Origin: an uncultured Sphingomonadales bacterium
GTDB taxonomy: Bacteria; Pseudomonadota; Alphaproteobacteria; Sphingomonadales; Sphingomonadaceae
Assembly (NCBI GenBank): GCA_903832325.1
Contig: CAILBC010000033.1
Span: 18,435-82,434 of the forward strand
Direction: 5' to 3'
DNA: 64,000 bases
Within the stretch, counting starts at the first letter, position 1. The number at the start of each line of letters is the position of its first letter. Of this stretch, positions 45,316 to 54,643 are shown piece by piece. The translations under genes and the position numbers were made by a program. Under the pieces are notes generated by a model. It searched no databases. It was given only the letters and a program-made list of their open reading frames with translations, and was not told where the DNA came from.

Positions 45316-46376
45316 ACGGGCCGGCGGATCGCGCCGTGGGGGTGATCGGCGCCGGGGCCTGGGGCACTGCGCTGGCGCAAGTGCTGGCAAGCGACGGGCG
45401 CACGGTGGTGCTGTGGGCGCGTTCGCCGCAGACTGCTGCAGCGATCGCGCAGGCGCGCTGCAATGCGGTCTATTTGCCCGGCACGCGGCTGCACGACAGT
45501 ATCCGGGTGACTGCCGATCCGCATGATCTGGCCGGGCTGGGCACGATCATGGTGGTGACCCCGGCGCAGGCGATGGCCACGGTTCTGGCGCAGATGCCGG
45601 GTTTTGCGGGCGATCTGGTGGTCTGTGCCAAAGGCATCGAGCGCTGCACCGGGCGGTTGATGGTGGACGTGGCGCGTGCGGTGCAGCCGCAAGCCTGCCT
45701 GGCCGTGCTGTCTGGCCCGACATTTGCGCACGAAGTGGCTGCCCGATTGCCCACGGCGGTCACGCTGGCCTGTGCCGGCGGGCCGGAACAGTGGCAGCGG
45801 CTGGCCCCGGTCATCGCGCGGCCGGCCTTTCGCCCCTATTATTCGCACGACGTGATTGGCGCGGAAATTGGCGGGGCGGTGAAAAACGTGCTGGCGGTGG
45901 CCTGCGGCGTGGTTGACGGGCTGGGGCTGGGGCAGAACGCGCGCGCCGCGCTGATCAGCCGGGGCTATGCCGAAATGCTGCGCTTTGGCCTGGCCTTTGG
46001 CGCCGAGGCCGAAACGCTGACAGGGCTTTCGGGGCTGGGCGATCTGGTGCTGACGTGCAATTCGATGGCCAGCCGCAATTTCGCGCTGGGCCGGGCGCTG
46101 GGCGAAGGGGCGGAGGCCGCCGGGCTGCTGACTGACCGGCACACCGTGGCCGAAGGGGCGTTTACCGCGCCGGTGCTGGTGGAACTGGCCCGGGCGCGGG
46201 CGATTGCCATGCCGATTGCCGAAGCGGTCGCGGCGCTGGTATCGGGGGCAATGCCGGCGCGGGCGATGGCCGAAGCCTTGCTGGCGCGGCCGTTGCGTTC
46301 CGAAATGGATGCGGCCACAATGGCCACGGCAGAGGGCCGGCACGGTGTGAATATGGGGGAACCCGGGCTTGGCTAA
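45312..46376 (+). CDS. gpsA: Glycerol-3-phosphate dehydrogenase [NAD(P)+]
   Basis: 354 aa. [17 protein letters not shown] is the dinucleotide motif; [32 protein letters not shown] (catalytic Lys) and [12 protein letters not shown] are family signatures. Produces sn-glycerol-3-phosphate for phospholipids. GTG start overlapping the tsaD stop. The last codons overlap the next gene by 8 bp. Confidence 0.95.
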   Translation: MNGPADRAVGVIGAGAWGTALAQVLASDGRTVVLWARSPQTAAAIAQARCNAVYLPGTRLHDSIRVTADPHDLAGLGTIMVVTPAQAMATVLAQMPGFAGDLVVCAKGIERCTGRLMVDVARAVQPQACLAVLSGPTFAHEVAARLPTAVTLACAGGPEQWQRLAPVIARPAFRPYYSHDVIGAEIGGAVKNVLAVACGVVDGLGLGQNARAALISRGYAEMLRFGLAFGAEAETLTGLSGLGDLVLTCNSMASRNFALGRALGEGAEAAGLLTDRHTVAEGAFTAPVLVELARARAIAMPIAEAVAALVSGAMPARAMAEALLARPLRSEMDAATMATAEGRHGVNMGEPGLG

Positions 46377-47961
46377 GGCGATTGCCGGTTCTGATGACGC
46401 GGCCGCGCCTTTGGGCGCGAGCGGAATTGCGCCTGCAGCACTGCTGGACGATGCTGACGCGGCCAGCGGCGACATTGCCGCGCTGGCCAAAGGTGGGCGC
46501 ACCAATATCCTGGGCTTTCTGGTGCGTCTGGTTGCCCGGGTGCCGTTCCTGTTCATCGCCAGCCGGCTTTACGGGGCAAGCGCGATGGGGCGGCTGGCCT
46601 CGGCGCTGGTGATGGTGGAATTTGCCGGGCTGCTGGCCACGCTGGGGCAGACCCGGGGCCTGGCACAGCGGCTGGATGAAACCGGCTGGTCCGGGCGCAA
46701 GCAAAGCCTGGGCCAGGACTATGATCCCGATGCGGCCACGCATGCCGTGGCCGATGCGCTGCTGGTGACGACCTTGCTGGCCGGCGCCATGTCGCTGTTG
46801 ATCTGGTGGTTTCCGCAATCGATGTATCCGCACGGCAATTTCAGCATGGCCGAACGCCTGCTGGTGCTGGCGGTGTGGATCATGGCGGTGGGCGATATTG
46901 CGCTGGCGGCGCTGGCATTCCGGTTTGACGTGGCAACCACGGTGCGCGCACGCGCGGTGGTGGAGCCGTGGACGCTGTCGATCACGGCCGGGCTTGCCTT
47001 TTTCGTCTATCCCGAAGGCGGGCTGGCGCTGGCCTATCTTGCCTCGGTGGGGGCGGCGACGGTTGTGGCGCTGGTGGCGCTGGTGCGCGCCTATGGCCTG
47101 CCCCGGCGCTGGCGCCCGCGGCCGCTGGCGCTGTTGCGGCTGGCGCTGCGCAATATGCCGCTGGCCGGGGCGGACGCGGTGGAATGGGGCACGCGCAAGA
47201 TCGACGTGTTCATTTTGCGCTCGTTCATCGGCCCTGCCGACCTCGGGATCTATTTCTTCGCTCAGCAGTTTTCATCGCTGCCGCAAAAGCTGAAGACCAG
47301 TTTCGAGCCCGTGCTGGGCCCGGTGATCACGCGCAATGTGCGCAACGGCAATATGGCGGCGATTGCCGCGCAAGTGTGCCAGGTGGGTTTCTGGATTACG
47401 GCGGCGCAGATCGGCATCGCGCTGGCGCTGGCAATTCCCGGTGCCGGGTTGATGGGGCTGGGCGGGCCGGCCTTTGTTCCGGGGATATGGGCGCTGGTGT
47501 TTCTGCTGCTGGCCGAAGTGGTCGCGGCGACCGGCGTGGTGAGCGAAGCCGCGCTGATCTATTTGGCGCGGATGCGCAATCTGTGGCTCAGCCTGGGCAC
47601 GATCGTGCTGCAGGGTTCGTTGACATTGGGCTTCATTCTGGCGGGGCAGCGCTATGGCGTGCCCGCGGTGTGGCAGGCGGCACTGGCGGCGCTGGCCATG
47701 GCGATTTCGCTGGCGACAAGTTCGCTGGTCAAGGCGCACCTGCTGGCGCGGATCGTGGGCGAGCCGATCAACAACTGGCGCTGGGGGCTGGTCTGGGCGG
47801 CGATCCCGGCGTCGCTGGTGGGGGCGCTGTCGCATCTTTTGCCGGAATGGGCCGAGCTGCTGTTTGGAATTCCGGCGATCATCGGCATCTATTGCCTGAT
47901 GATCTGGCGGTTCGGCTTTGGCCCGGAAGACCGCGTGCTGTTTCGCAAACACCCGGTTTGA
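46369..47961 (+). CDS. Polysaccharide-type flippase (MOP superfamily)
   Basis: 530 aa with about a dozen to fourteen predicted transmembrane helices beginning near residue 45. NILGFLVRLVARVPFLFIASR and WGTRKIDVFILRSFIGPADLG match oligosaccharide or lipid-linked flippases of the Wzx/MviN kind. The start is TTG at 46369, inside gpsA, with GGGGGAA upstream, so it is coupled to gpsA. Substrate unknown; no glycosyltransferase genes are adjacent. Confidence 0.82.
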   Translation: MAKAIAGSDDAAAPLGASGIAPAALLDDADAASGDIAALAKGGRTNILGFLVRLVARVPFLFIASRLYGASAMGRLASALVMVEFAGLLATLGQTRGLAQRLDETGWSGRKQSLGQDYDPDAATHAVADALLVTTLLAGAMSLLIWWFPQSMYPHGNFSMAERLLVLAVWIMAVGDIALAALAFRFDVATTVRARAVVEPWTLSITAGLAFFVYPEGGLALAYLASVGAATVVALVALVRAYGLPRRWRPRPLALLRLALRNMPLAGADAVEWGTRKIDVFILRSFIGPADLGIYFFAQQFSSLPQKLKTSFEPVLGPVITRNVRNGNMAAIAAQVCQVGFWITAAQIGIALALAIPGAGLMGLGGPAFVPGIWALVFLLLAEVVAATGVVSEAALIYLARMRNLWLSLGTIVLQGSLTLGFILAGQRYGVPAVWQAALAALAMAISLATSSLVKAHLLARIVGEPINNWRWGLVWAAIPASLVGALSHLLPEWAELLFGIPAIIGIYCLMIWRFGFGPEDRVLFRKHPV

Positions 47962-47997
47962 TGGCATCCGGTTTGATGGGCATCCGGTTTGATGAGG
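47953..47997 (+). repeat. 15-16-bp tandem repeat across the flippase stop
   Basis: CCGGTTTGATGGCAT, CCGGTTTGATGGGCAT and CCGGTTTGATGAGG. The flippase ends with GTT TGA in the first unit and each further unit repeats GTTTGA. The last unit leads into the ribosome site of the following gene. Confidence 0.88.
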
Positions 47998-48008
47998 GAG
48001 CCTGATTG

Positions 48009-48494
48009 ATGATGGCATGGATCGAAGCGAACACGGTGCTGGCCGCCGGCGCGGTGCTGGTGCTGCTGGGCCTGGCCTGGCTGCTGATGATGCGGCGGCG
48101 GCGGCCTGCGCCAAAGCGGGAATATCGCGATGTCCTGTCCGAAGGGGCGGGCCCGGCGCAGCGCAACACCGCGCTGATCGATGCGCCGCCGGCGGCGGCA
48201 ATCGTGGTGCCGGTTGCGGCGGAAGCACCGGTGGCGGCCGCCGCCGTGGCGGACGGGGGCGATGACCTGACGCGGATCAAGGGGCTGGGGCCAAAGCTGT
48301 CGCGGTTGCTGGCCGACCTGGGGGTGACCCGGTTTGACCAGATTGCGGCGTGGACCGATGCCGATATTGCCGAAATCGATGCGCAGCTGGGGGCGTTTGC
48401 CGGGCGGCCGACGCGCGATGCCTGGGTGGAGCAGGCGCGGTTGCTGGTTTCCGGCGATGCGGCGGCTTATGAGGCGAAATTCGGGAAACTGTGA
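48009..48494 (+). CDS. Membrane-anchored helix-hairpin-helix protein
   Basis: 161 aa. One N-terminal transmembrane helix (LAAGAVLVLLGLAWLLMM), a basic stretch RRRRPAPKR, an Ala-rich linker, and a C-terminal HhH-like domain, LTRIKGLGPKLSRLLADLG followed by FDQIAAWTDADI. This domain is common at the C terminus of small alphaproteobacterial proteins and of some NuoE-type subunits; its role is unclear. GAGGGAG lies eight bases before ATG 48009. Confidence 0.78.
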   Translation: MMAWIEANTVLAAGAVLVLLGLAWLLMMRRRRPAPKREYRDVLSEGAGPAQRNTALIDAPPAAAIVVPVAAEAPVAAAAVADGGDDLTRIKGLGPKLSRLLADLGVTRFDQIAAWTDADIAEIDAQLGAFAGRPTRDAWVEQARLLVSGDAAAYEAKFGKL

Positions 48495-48501
48495 TCCGGT
48501 T

Positions 48502-49044
48502 TCAGGGTTTGGCGCCCTGACGGCAGCGGCGGACGATCTCGCGCGGCGGGTCGCCGGCGGAGACTTTGATCAGGCCGCCGCCGGGCAGCGTGCCGGTGAA
48601 CGGGCCGGCAAAGACATCGGTATCGATATCGCCGCCATCCATGCTGCCCTGCCAGACATAGCCGCGCCGGCCGGGCAATGCGGTGGCATCGACCGCGATG
48701 CGCACGATGCGTTTGGGCCCTTCGATCGCAAACAGCGCGCCGGCGCCCACTTCGGCAGGGATCGGGCGGGTGATCACCAGGCGGTGATCGTGGCAGGCGA
48801 GCGTGAGCAGCGGATCGGCGCCATCGACGCCAAAGCGCGCGGTTTCGGCCGCGAGCGTCCACACCGCCTTGCCATCGGCATTGGCCGGAACGGGATCGGG
48901 TTCGGGCAGGGCGATGCGCCGGACATCACCGGGGGCGGTTTCGGCCGCATCAGGCGCCGGCTGGGGTGCGGGGCGCGCGCAGGCGGCGACGAGGCACAGC
49001 GCAGCGCTGGCGGCAACAACGGAGACCCGGCGTGTTTTTGTCAC
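48502..49044 (-). CDS. Putative lipoprotein
   Basis: 180 aa beginning with GTG 49044 (VTKTRRVSVVAASAALCLVA) and a lipobox LVAAC, so lipid attachment at the Cys and location in the envelope are expected. The mature part has a Pro/Ala linker, then a globular domain (WTLAAETARFGVDG, DPLLTLACHDHRLVITRP) and ends near REIVRRCRQGAKP. No family named with confidence. It ends 7 bp from the convergent HhH gene. Confidence 0.75.
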   Translation of the reverse strand: MTKTRRVSVVAASAALCLVAACARPAPQPAPDAAETAPGDVRRIALPEPDPVPANADGKAVWTLAAETARFGVDGADPLLTLACHDHRLVITRPIPAEVGAGALFAIEGPKRIVRIAVDATALPGRRGYVWQGSMDGGDIDTDVFAGPFTGTLPGGGLIKVSAGDPPREIVRRCRQGAKP

Positions 49045-49096
49045 GCGGCGGCTATAGGCCTGGCAAGTGGCGTCGGGCAAGCCGGGCTGCCTGCTT

Positions 49097-49199
49097 ATAC
49101 CGATGTTCGATGAGTGGAACGCATCGCGCAACGTGACGCTCAAGCGCCGCGCGGGCTTATACCAATGTGCAGAGAGTCCAGATCACTGCACATTGGTAT
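49097..49199 (+). repeat. Two-hairpin composite element (copy C)
   Basis: Hairpin 1 begins ATACCGATGTTCGATGAG with a TGGAA loop; linker GTGACGCTCAAGCG then CCGCGCGGGCTT; hairpin 2 is ATACCAATGTGCAGAGAG, loop, then a right arm ending CACTGCACATTGGTAT. Same orientation as copy D and opposite to copy B, with an identical linker to B. Its last base is the first base of the reverse-complemented uvrB stop codon, so it abuts uvrB exactly. Confidence 0.88.
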
Positions 49200-51385
49200 T
49201 ATTGGCCCCATTTGCGCTGGGTTTTGCCATAGCGGGTCTTGCGCGTGCCGGGTTTGCCTTCGTTGCTGCGGCCGACGATCGGTGCCTTGCGATCGGCATC
49301 GGGCAGGCCGAGTTCGGTCGCTTCGAGCCGGCGGATTTCATCACGCAGGCGGCCCGCTTCTTCAAATTCCAGATCGGCGGCGGCGGCGCGCATGCGCTTT
49401 TCCAGATCCTCGATGTGGCCGCGCAGATTGTGGCCAACCAGATTGTTGGTGCCGTGATCTTCGATATCGATGATCACCCCGTCGCGGCTGGCGGTATCGG
49501 CGATGATATCGGCAATCCCGCGCTTGATCGACGCCGGGGTGATATTGTGTTCGACGTTATAGGCCTGCTGTTTGGCGCGGCGGCGGTCGGTTTCGGCAAT
49601 GGCGCGCTCCATCGATCCGGTCATGCGGTCGGCATAGAGGATCACGCGGCCATCGATGTTGCGCGCGGCGCGGCCGATCGTTTGGATCAGGCTGGTTTCG
49701 CTGCGCAGGAACCCTTCCTTGTCGGCATCGAGAATGCAGACCAGGCCGCATTCGGGAATGTCGAGCCCTTCGCGCAGCAGGTTGATCCCGACCAGCACGT
49801 CATAAACGCCGAGCCGCAGATCGCGGATCAGTTCGATGCGTTCCAGCGTTTCGACATCGGAATGCATGTAGCGCACGCGCAGGCCCGCCTCGTGCATGAA
49901 TTCGGTCAGATCTTCGGCCATGCGCTTGGTCAGCGTGGTGACCAGCGTGCGATAGCCGACCGCGGCGACGGCGCGGCATTCGTTGATGCAATCCTGCACC
50001 TGGTCTTCGACCGGGCGGATCAGCACCGGCGGATCGATCAGCCCGGTGGGGCGGATCACCTGTTCGGCAAAGACCCCGCCGGCCTGTTCCATTTCCCAGC
50101 TGGCGGGAGTGGCCGATACCGCCACCGTCTGCGGGCGCATCGCGTCCCATTCGTTGAAACGCAAGGGGCGGTTGTCGATGCAACTGGGCAGGCGAAAGCC
50201 ATATTCGGCCAGCGTGAGCTTGCGCCGGTGGTCGCCGCGCGCCATCGCGCCGACTTGCGGCACGGTCTGGTGGCTTTCATCGAGAAACAGCAGCGCGTTT
50301 TCGGGCAGGTATTCGAACAGCGTTGGCGGTGGTTCGCCGGGCAGGCGCCCGGTGAGGAAACGGCTGTAGTTTTCGATTCCGGCGCACGATCCGGTGGCGG
50401 CGATCATTTCCAGATCGAAATTGGTGCGCTGTTCCAGCCGCTGCGCCTCGAGCAGCTTGCCCTCTTCGGCCAGTTCCTTCAGCCGTTCGGACAGTTCGAA
50501 GCGGATCGCGTCGGCGGCCTGCTTCATTGTCGGCCCGGGGGTGACATAGTGCGAATTGGCATAGACGCGCACTTTGTCGAGCCGCGCGCCGGCCTTGCCG
50601 GTCAAGGGGTCGAATTCGGCGATTTCTTCGATGTCATCGCCGAAAAAGCTGATCCGCCAGGCCATGTCTTCGTAATGCGAGGGGAAGATTTCCAGGCTGT
50701 CGCCGCGCACGCGGAACGTGCCGCGGGTAAACGCCTGGTCGTTGCGTTTGTATTGCAGCGCGACGAGTTTGCGGATCACTTCGCGATTGTCGACGGTTTC
50801 GCCCTTTTTGAGGTCGAAGATCATCGCCGAATACGTTTCGACCGAGCCGATGCCGTAAATGCAGCTGACCGAGGCGACGATGATCACGTCATCGCGTTCG
50901 AGCAGCGAGCGCGTCGCCGAATGGCGCATGCGGTCGATCGCCTCGTTCACCGAGCTTTCTTTTTCGATATAGGTGTCGGACCGCGGCACATAGGCTTCGG
51001 GCTGATAATAGTCGTAGTACGACACGAAATATTCGACCGCGTTTTCGGGAAAAAAGCTTTTGAATTCGCCGTATAGCTGCGCGGCAAGGATTTTGTTGGG
51101 GGCCAGGATCAGCGCCGGACGCTGCAATTCCTCGATCACTTTGGCCATCGTGAAAGTCTTGCCCGACCCGGTTACGCCCAGCAGCACCTGGGTGCGATCA
51201 CCATCGCGCGCGGCGGCCACCAGATCGGCAATCGCGGTCGGCTGGTCGCCGGCGGGCTGGTATTCCGAAACGACCTTGAACGGCCGGCCGCCTTCGGCCT
51301 TTTCCGGGCGCTGCGGCTTGTGCGGAACGAACGTGCCGGACGTATCGGGCTCTGCAAGGCCCCTGCGGATGACGAGTTCGGCCAT
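49199..51385 (-). CDS. uvrB: Excinuclease ABC subunit B
   Basis: 728 aa, nucleotide excision repair helicase-like subunit. Walker [11 protein letters not shown], beta-hairpin [20 protein letters not shown], motif [22 protein letters not shown] and a C-terminal UVR motif ([20 protein letters not shown]) for UvrA/UvrC contact. Residues 1-35 are an N-terminal extension relative to E. coli. ATG 51385 is chosen; a TTG 24 bases upstream is the alternative. The tail is basic ([15 protein letters not shown]). Confidence 0.96.
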   Translation of the reverse strand: MAELVIRRGLAEPDTSGTFVPHKPQRPEKAEGGRPFKVVSEYQPAGDQPTAIADLVAAARDGDRTQVLLGVTGSGKTFTMAKVIEELQRPALILAPNKILAAQLYGEFKSFFPENAVEYFVSYYDYYQPEAYVPRSDTYIEKESSVNEAIDRMRHSATRSLLERDDVIIVASVSCIYGIGSVETYSAMIFDLKKGETVDNREVIRKLVALQYKRNDQAFTRGTFRVRGDSLEIFPSHYEDMAWRISFFGDDIEEIAEFDPLTGKAGARLDKVRVYANSHYVTPGPTMKQAADAIRFELSERLKELAEEGKLLEAQRLEQRTNFDLEMIAATGSCAGIENYSRFLTGRLPGEPPPTLFEYLPENALLFLDESHQTVPQVGAMARGDHRRKLTLAEYGFRLPSCIDNRPLRFNEWDAMRPQTVAVSATPASWEMEQAGGVFAEQVIRPTGLIDPPVLIRPVEDQVQDCINECRAVAAVGYRTLVTTLTKRMAEDLTEFMHEAGLRVRYMHSDVETLERIELIRDLRLGVYDVLVGINLLREGLDIPECGLVCILDADKEGFLRSETSLIQTIGRAARNIDGRVILYADRMTGSMERAIAETDRRRAKQQAYNVEHNITPASIKRGIADIIADTASRDGVIIDIEDHGTNNLVGHNLRGHIEDLEKRMRAAAADLEFEEAGRLRDEIRRLEATELGLPDADRKAPIVGRSNEGKPGTRKTRYGKTQRKWGQ

Positions 51386-51524
51386 GATCGTGCCAATATG
51401 GGGGAACAAGGGGGGAACTGCAATTGCCCGTGATGCCTGACGGGTGCGATTTGGTGTGCAATCGATTTGCTGATAGCTTTGCCAAACGGCGCCGCGCTGG
51501 CGGCATCAGACGGGGGGATGGGTG

Positions 51525-52103
51525 ATGCGCACGACGACGATTGGCCTGTTGGCCGGGATGACGCTGCTGGCCGGGTTGACGCTGCTGGCCGGATGCGGCG
51601 ACAAGAAGCAGGTTGACGTGAAAAACGCGACCGCGAGCGAAGTGGCGGGCAAAGTGGGCGAGGCGGGGCTGCATTTCCTGCCCGGGGCCTGGGAAACCAC
51701 GGTGAAGATGACCGATCTTTCGGTGGCGGGCATGGCGCCCGAAATGGCGGCCGCGATGAAGCAGGCGATGAGCCAGGACCAGGCCGGCAAGCCGCGCGTG
51801 ACCCGTACCTGCCTGACCCCGGACAAGGCGGCCAAGCCGGATTCGACCTTTTTCGGCAAAGGCGACGGACATTGCACCTACAAATCGTTCACGATGGGTG
51901 ATGGCAAGATTTCGGGATCGATGACGTGCGACGATCCGCGCCAGGCGGCGTCGACGATGACGATGAACGGCACCTATACCTCTGACAGCTATACCATGGA
52001 CATGGTGATGGCCGGGGGGCAGAAGGGCCAGGCGATGTCGATGCATATTGCTGTCACATCGCACCGCGTGGGCGATTGCAAAGCGGATGACAAAGTGCCC
52101 TGA
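51525..52103 (+). CDS. DUF3617-like lipoprotein
   Basis: 192 aa. Signal peptide with lipobox LLAGC near residue 24; the signal core is built of an 18-bp direct repeat (MTLLAGL, then TLLAG). The mature domain has PGAWETTVKMTDLSVAGM and a late TRTCLTP, CTYKSF and MTCDD, the pattern of alphaproteobacterial DUF3617 proteins with four conserved cysteines. Function unknown; likely periplasmic and lipid-anchored. GGGGGGATGGGTG lies before the ATG. Confidence 0.82.
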   Translation: MRTTTIGLLAGMTLLAGLTLLAGCGDKKQVDVKNATASEVAGKVGEAGLHFLPGAWETTVKMTDLSVAGMAPEMAAAMKQAMSQDQAGKPRVTRTCLTPDKAAKPDSTFFGKGDGHCTYKSFTMGDGKISGSMTCDDPRQAASTMTMNGTYTSDSYTMDMVMAGGQKGQAMSMHIAVTSHRVGDCKADDKVP

Positions 52104-52193
52104 AAATTGGCAATGGGGTGGTTTTTGACATCAATTTGAAACAATCCCAATTTCCTCGCGTTCATCGCCGGTTATCCCCACAAGGGGCAGCCT

Positions 52194-53057
52194 ATGGCGA
52201 TGACACAGAGACTTACCCTGAAAATGCCGCGAGTCGCGGCCGTATCCCGGAGCGATTTCGGGCATCGGCTGCGCACGGCCCGTGACCGGATCAGCGATTG
52301 GCAGCAGGCGGTTGCCCGGCGCGGGGCGCTCGCGTTTCAGCCGCGCCCCAGCGATGCGCGCGGGCCCGCGCTGTTGCGCCTGCTGAGCGAACTGAAGACG
52401 CCGTATGAATTGTGGAGCGCGGCGCGCGCGGAACAGCGCGATCCCGGGGTGATGCACCCCGCCGGGCCGTCGCGACCGGTGATGCTGCTGCCTGGATTTG
52501 GCACGCATCCCTCGCGCATGCGGCGGCTGGGGCTGGTGCTGGAACGCGCCGGGCATCGTGTGGCCGATTGGGGGCTCGGGTTCAATTTCGGGCCCGATGC
52601 CGACCGGTTTGACCGGTTGTGCGAGCGTGTGGTGACGATGGCGCGGCGCGAAGGCCAGCCGCTGGTGCTGGTGGGGTGGAGCCTGGGCGGGTTGTTTGCG
52701 CGCGAGATTGCGCATCGTCATCCCGAGGCGGTGGCGATGGTGATTACCATGGGATCGCCGTTTTCGGGCGACCGGCGCGCCAACAACGCCTGGCGCGCCT
52801 ATCAGGCGATCACCGGGCATGCGGTCGATGCGCCGCCGGTGGGCGAACGCGCGTTTGGTGCAAAGCCGTCTGTGCCGACAATCGCGCTGTGGAGCCCGCG
52901 CGACGGGATCGTATCGCCGCGCAGTTCGTGCGGCCGGCCGGGCGAGCGCGACCGGGCCGTGGCGATGCGCTGCACGCATCTGGGTTTTGCCGGGCACCCC
53001 GATGTGGCGCGCATGCTGGTCATGCTGATTGCCACGCTGGAGCAGGACCGGATCTGA
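52194..53057 (+). CDS. Alpha/beta hydrolase, lipase-like
   Basis: 287 aa. VMLLPGFGTHPSRMRRL near residue 97, nucleophile elbow VGWSLGGLFA, Asp in LWSPRDGIV and His in GFAGHPDVA form a plausible triad. There is no signal peptide. The N-terminal ~80 residues are basic and helical. Substrate unknown; similar proteins are annotated as permuted esterases or PHB-associated hydrolases. Confidence 0.83.
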   Translation: MAMTQRLTLKMPRVAAVSRSDFGHRLRTARDRISDWQQAVARRGALAFQPRPSDARGPALLRLLSELKTPYELWSAARAEQRDPGVMHPAGPSRPVMLLPGFGTHPSRMRRLGLVLERAGHRVADWGLGFNFGPDADRFDRLCERVVTMARREGQPLVLVGWSLGGLFAREIAHRHPEAVAMVITMGSPFSGDRRANNAWRAYQAITGHAVDAPPVGERAFGAKPSVPTIALWSPRDGIVSPRSSCGRPGERDRAVAMRCTHLGFAGHPDVARMLVMLIATLEQDRI

Positions 53058-53147
53058 TCCTGCCGTTTTTGCCGCTTGGCAGGTGGGGTGATGGGGCGCC
53101 ATAGTCCCGCCTGCGTCGGATGCGTTGGCGCGGGAAACGGGGATGGC

Positions 53148-54443
53148 ATGACCGAGGCGGATGGGGTTGACGGCGCAAGCGTGCTGCGCCGGGCGGGATG
53201 GCGGATCATCCCGTTGCTGGGTCTGGCCTATATGATCGCGTTCATGGACCGGTCAAACATCAGCTTTGCCGCCAGGACGATGAACGCCGATCTGGGATTT
53301 TCGGCAACGATCTATGGCATTGGCGGCGGGGTGTTCTTTGCCTCGTACGCCTTGTTCGAAATTCCGTCGAACATCCTGCTGGAACGTGTGGGCGCGCGGC
53401 GCTGGATTGCGCGGATCATGATCAGCTGGGGGCTGATCGCGGCGGCAATGATGCTGGTGCACAGCGCCTGGCAATTTTATGCGCTGCGGTTTGCGCTGGG
53501 CATGGCCGAGGCCGGATTTTTCCCCGGCGTGATCTTTTACCTGTCGCTGTGGTTTCCGCGAGAGGCGCGCGGGCGCGCAATCAGCCGGTTTTACATTTCC
53601 GGGCCGCTGACGCGCGTGGTGATGGGGGTGCTGTCGGTCTGGCTTCTGGCGCTGAACGGCAGCGGCGGGCTGAAGGGGTGGCAATGGCTGTTTCTGGTCG
53701 AAGGCCTGCCCGCGGTGCTGGCCGGGTTGCTGGTGCTGTGGCTGCTGCCCGACCGGCCGCAGGCGGTGGGCTGGCTGAGCCAGGCGGAAAAGGACTGGCT
53801 GGCGGCGCGGTTGGCCGAAGACGGCGCCGGGCCGGCGCGGCGGCATTCCCCGCTGGCCGCGCTGCGGCTGCCGGCGGTGCTGCTGCTGGGCATGGTCGGG
53901 CTGTTGACGACTTGCGCCTATTACACGTTCACATTGTCTGAGCCGCAGATCCTGGCGCAGATGACCGGGTGGTCGGTCGTCTCTGTGGGCTATCTGGTGA
54001 GCGTGGGCGGGCTGGCGGGGGCGGCGGGCATGCTGTTTACCGGGTGGATGTCGGACCGTACGGGCACGCGCGTGCCGTTCATGATCGGCAGCACCGCGCT
54101 GGTGCTGATGGCCTATGCCCTGTTTGCGCTGGATGGCGGGCGGGTGACCGGGTTGATCGCCTATGCGATCTATGTGGCGTGCTGGGGATCGGTCACGCTG
54201 TCGGTGTGGATGCTGTGCACCGATCTGGTCGCGCCCGGGGACATGGCGGTGGCGACCGCGATGGTCAACACGATGAGCCAGACCGGCGCGTTCTTTGGCC
54301 CGATTGCCTGGGGCGTGGCGCGTGATGCCACCGGCAGCTTTCACACCGGGTTTGTCGGGCTGGCGGTGGCGCAGGCGCTGGCGCTGGTGTTTGTGGGCGC
54401 GCTGGTGCGGTATCGGCGCAAGCTGGCGATGGGCGCGCGATGA
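53148..54443 (+). CDS. MFS transporter, anion:cation symporter type
   Basis: 431 aa with 12 predicted helices. The early motif MIAFMDRSNISFAARTMNADLGFS and SNILLERVGARRWIARIMISWG are signatures of the ACS family (tartrate, phthalate or sugar-acid symporters). Starts at ATG 53148 after GGGGATGGC. Stands alone; no catabolic enzymes flank it, so its substrate is open. Confidence 0.88.
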   Translation: MTEADGVDGASVLRRAGWRIIPLLGLAYMIAFMDRSNISFAARTMNADLGFSATIYGIGGGVFFASYALFEIPSNILLERVGARRWIARIMISWGLIAAAMMLVHSAWQFYALRFALGMAEAGFFPGVIFYLSLWFPREARGRAISRFYISGPLTRVVMGVLSVWLLALNGSGGLKGWQWLFLVEGLPAVLAGLLVLWLLPDRPQAVGWLSQAEKDWLAARLAEDGAGPARRHSPLAALRLPAVLLLGMVGLLTTCAYYTFTLSEPQILAQMTGWSVVSVGYLVSVGGLAGAAGMLFTGWMSDRTGTRVPFMIGSTALVLMAYALFALDGGRVTGLIAYAIYVACWGSVTLSVWMLCTDLVAPGDMAVATAMVNTMSQTGAFFGPIAWGVARDATGSFHTGFVGLAVAQALALVFVGALVRYRRKLAMGAR

Positions 54444-54643
54444 AATTTGCCAAAAAGGGCGTTGCCCATGCCGGGCCGGGCTGAAAGAGACGCGGGAGGA
54501 TATGTGCGGCGGGATCGTGCCCGGCGCCAAAGGGGGGAACGGTTCTGATCGTGTCTTTATCGCGGCAATCCGGCTTGCCCGCCATGGGCGCCTGTGCAAG
54601 CAAGGGTGCCATGACGGCATGATGCTCCAGACGGGACAAGCCG

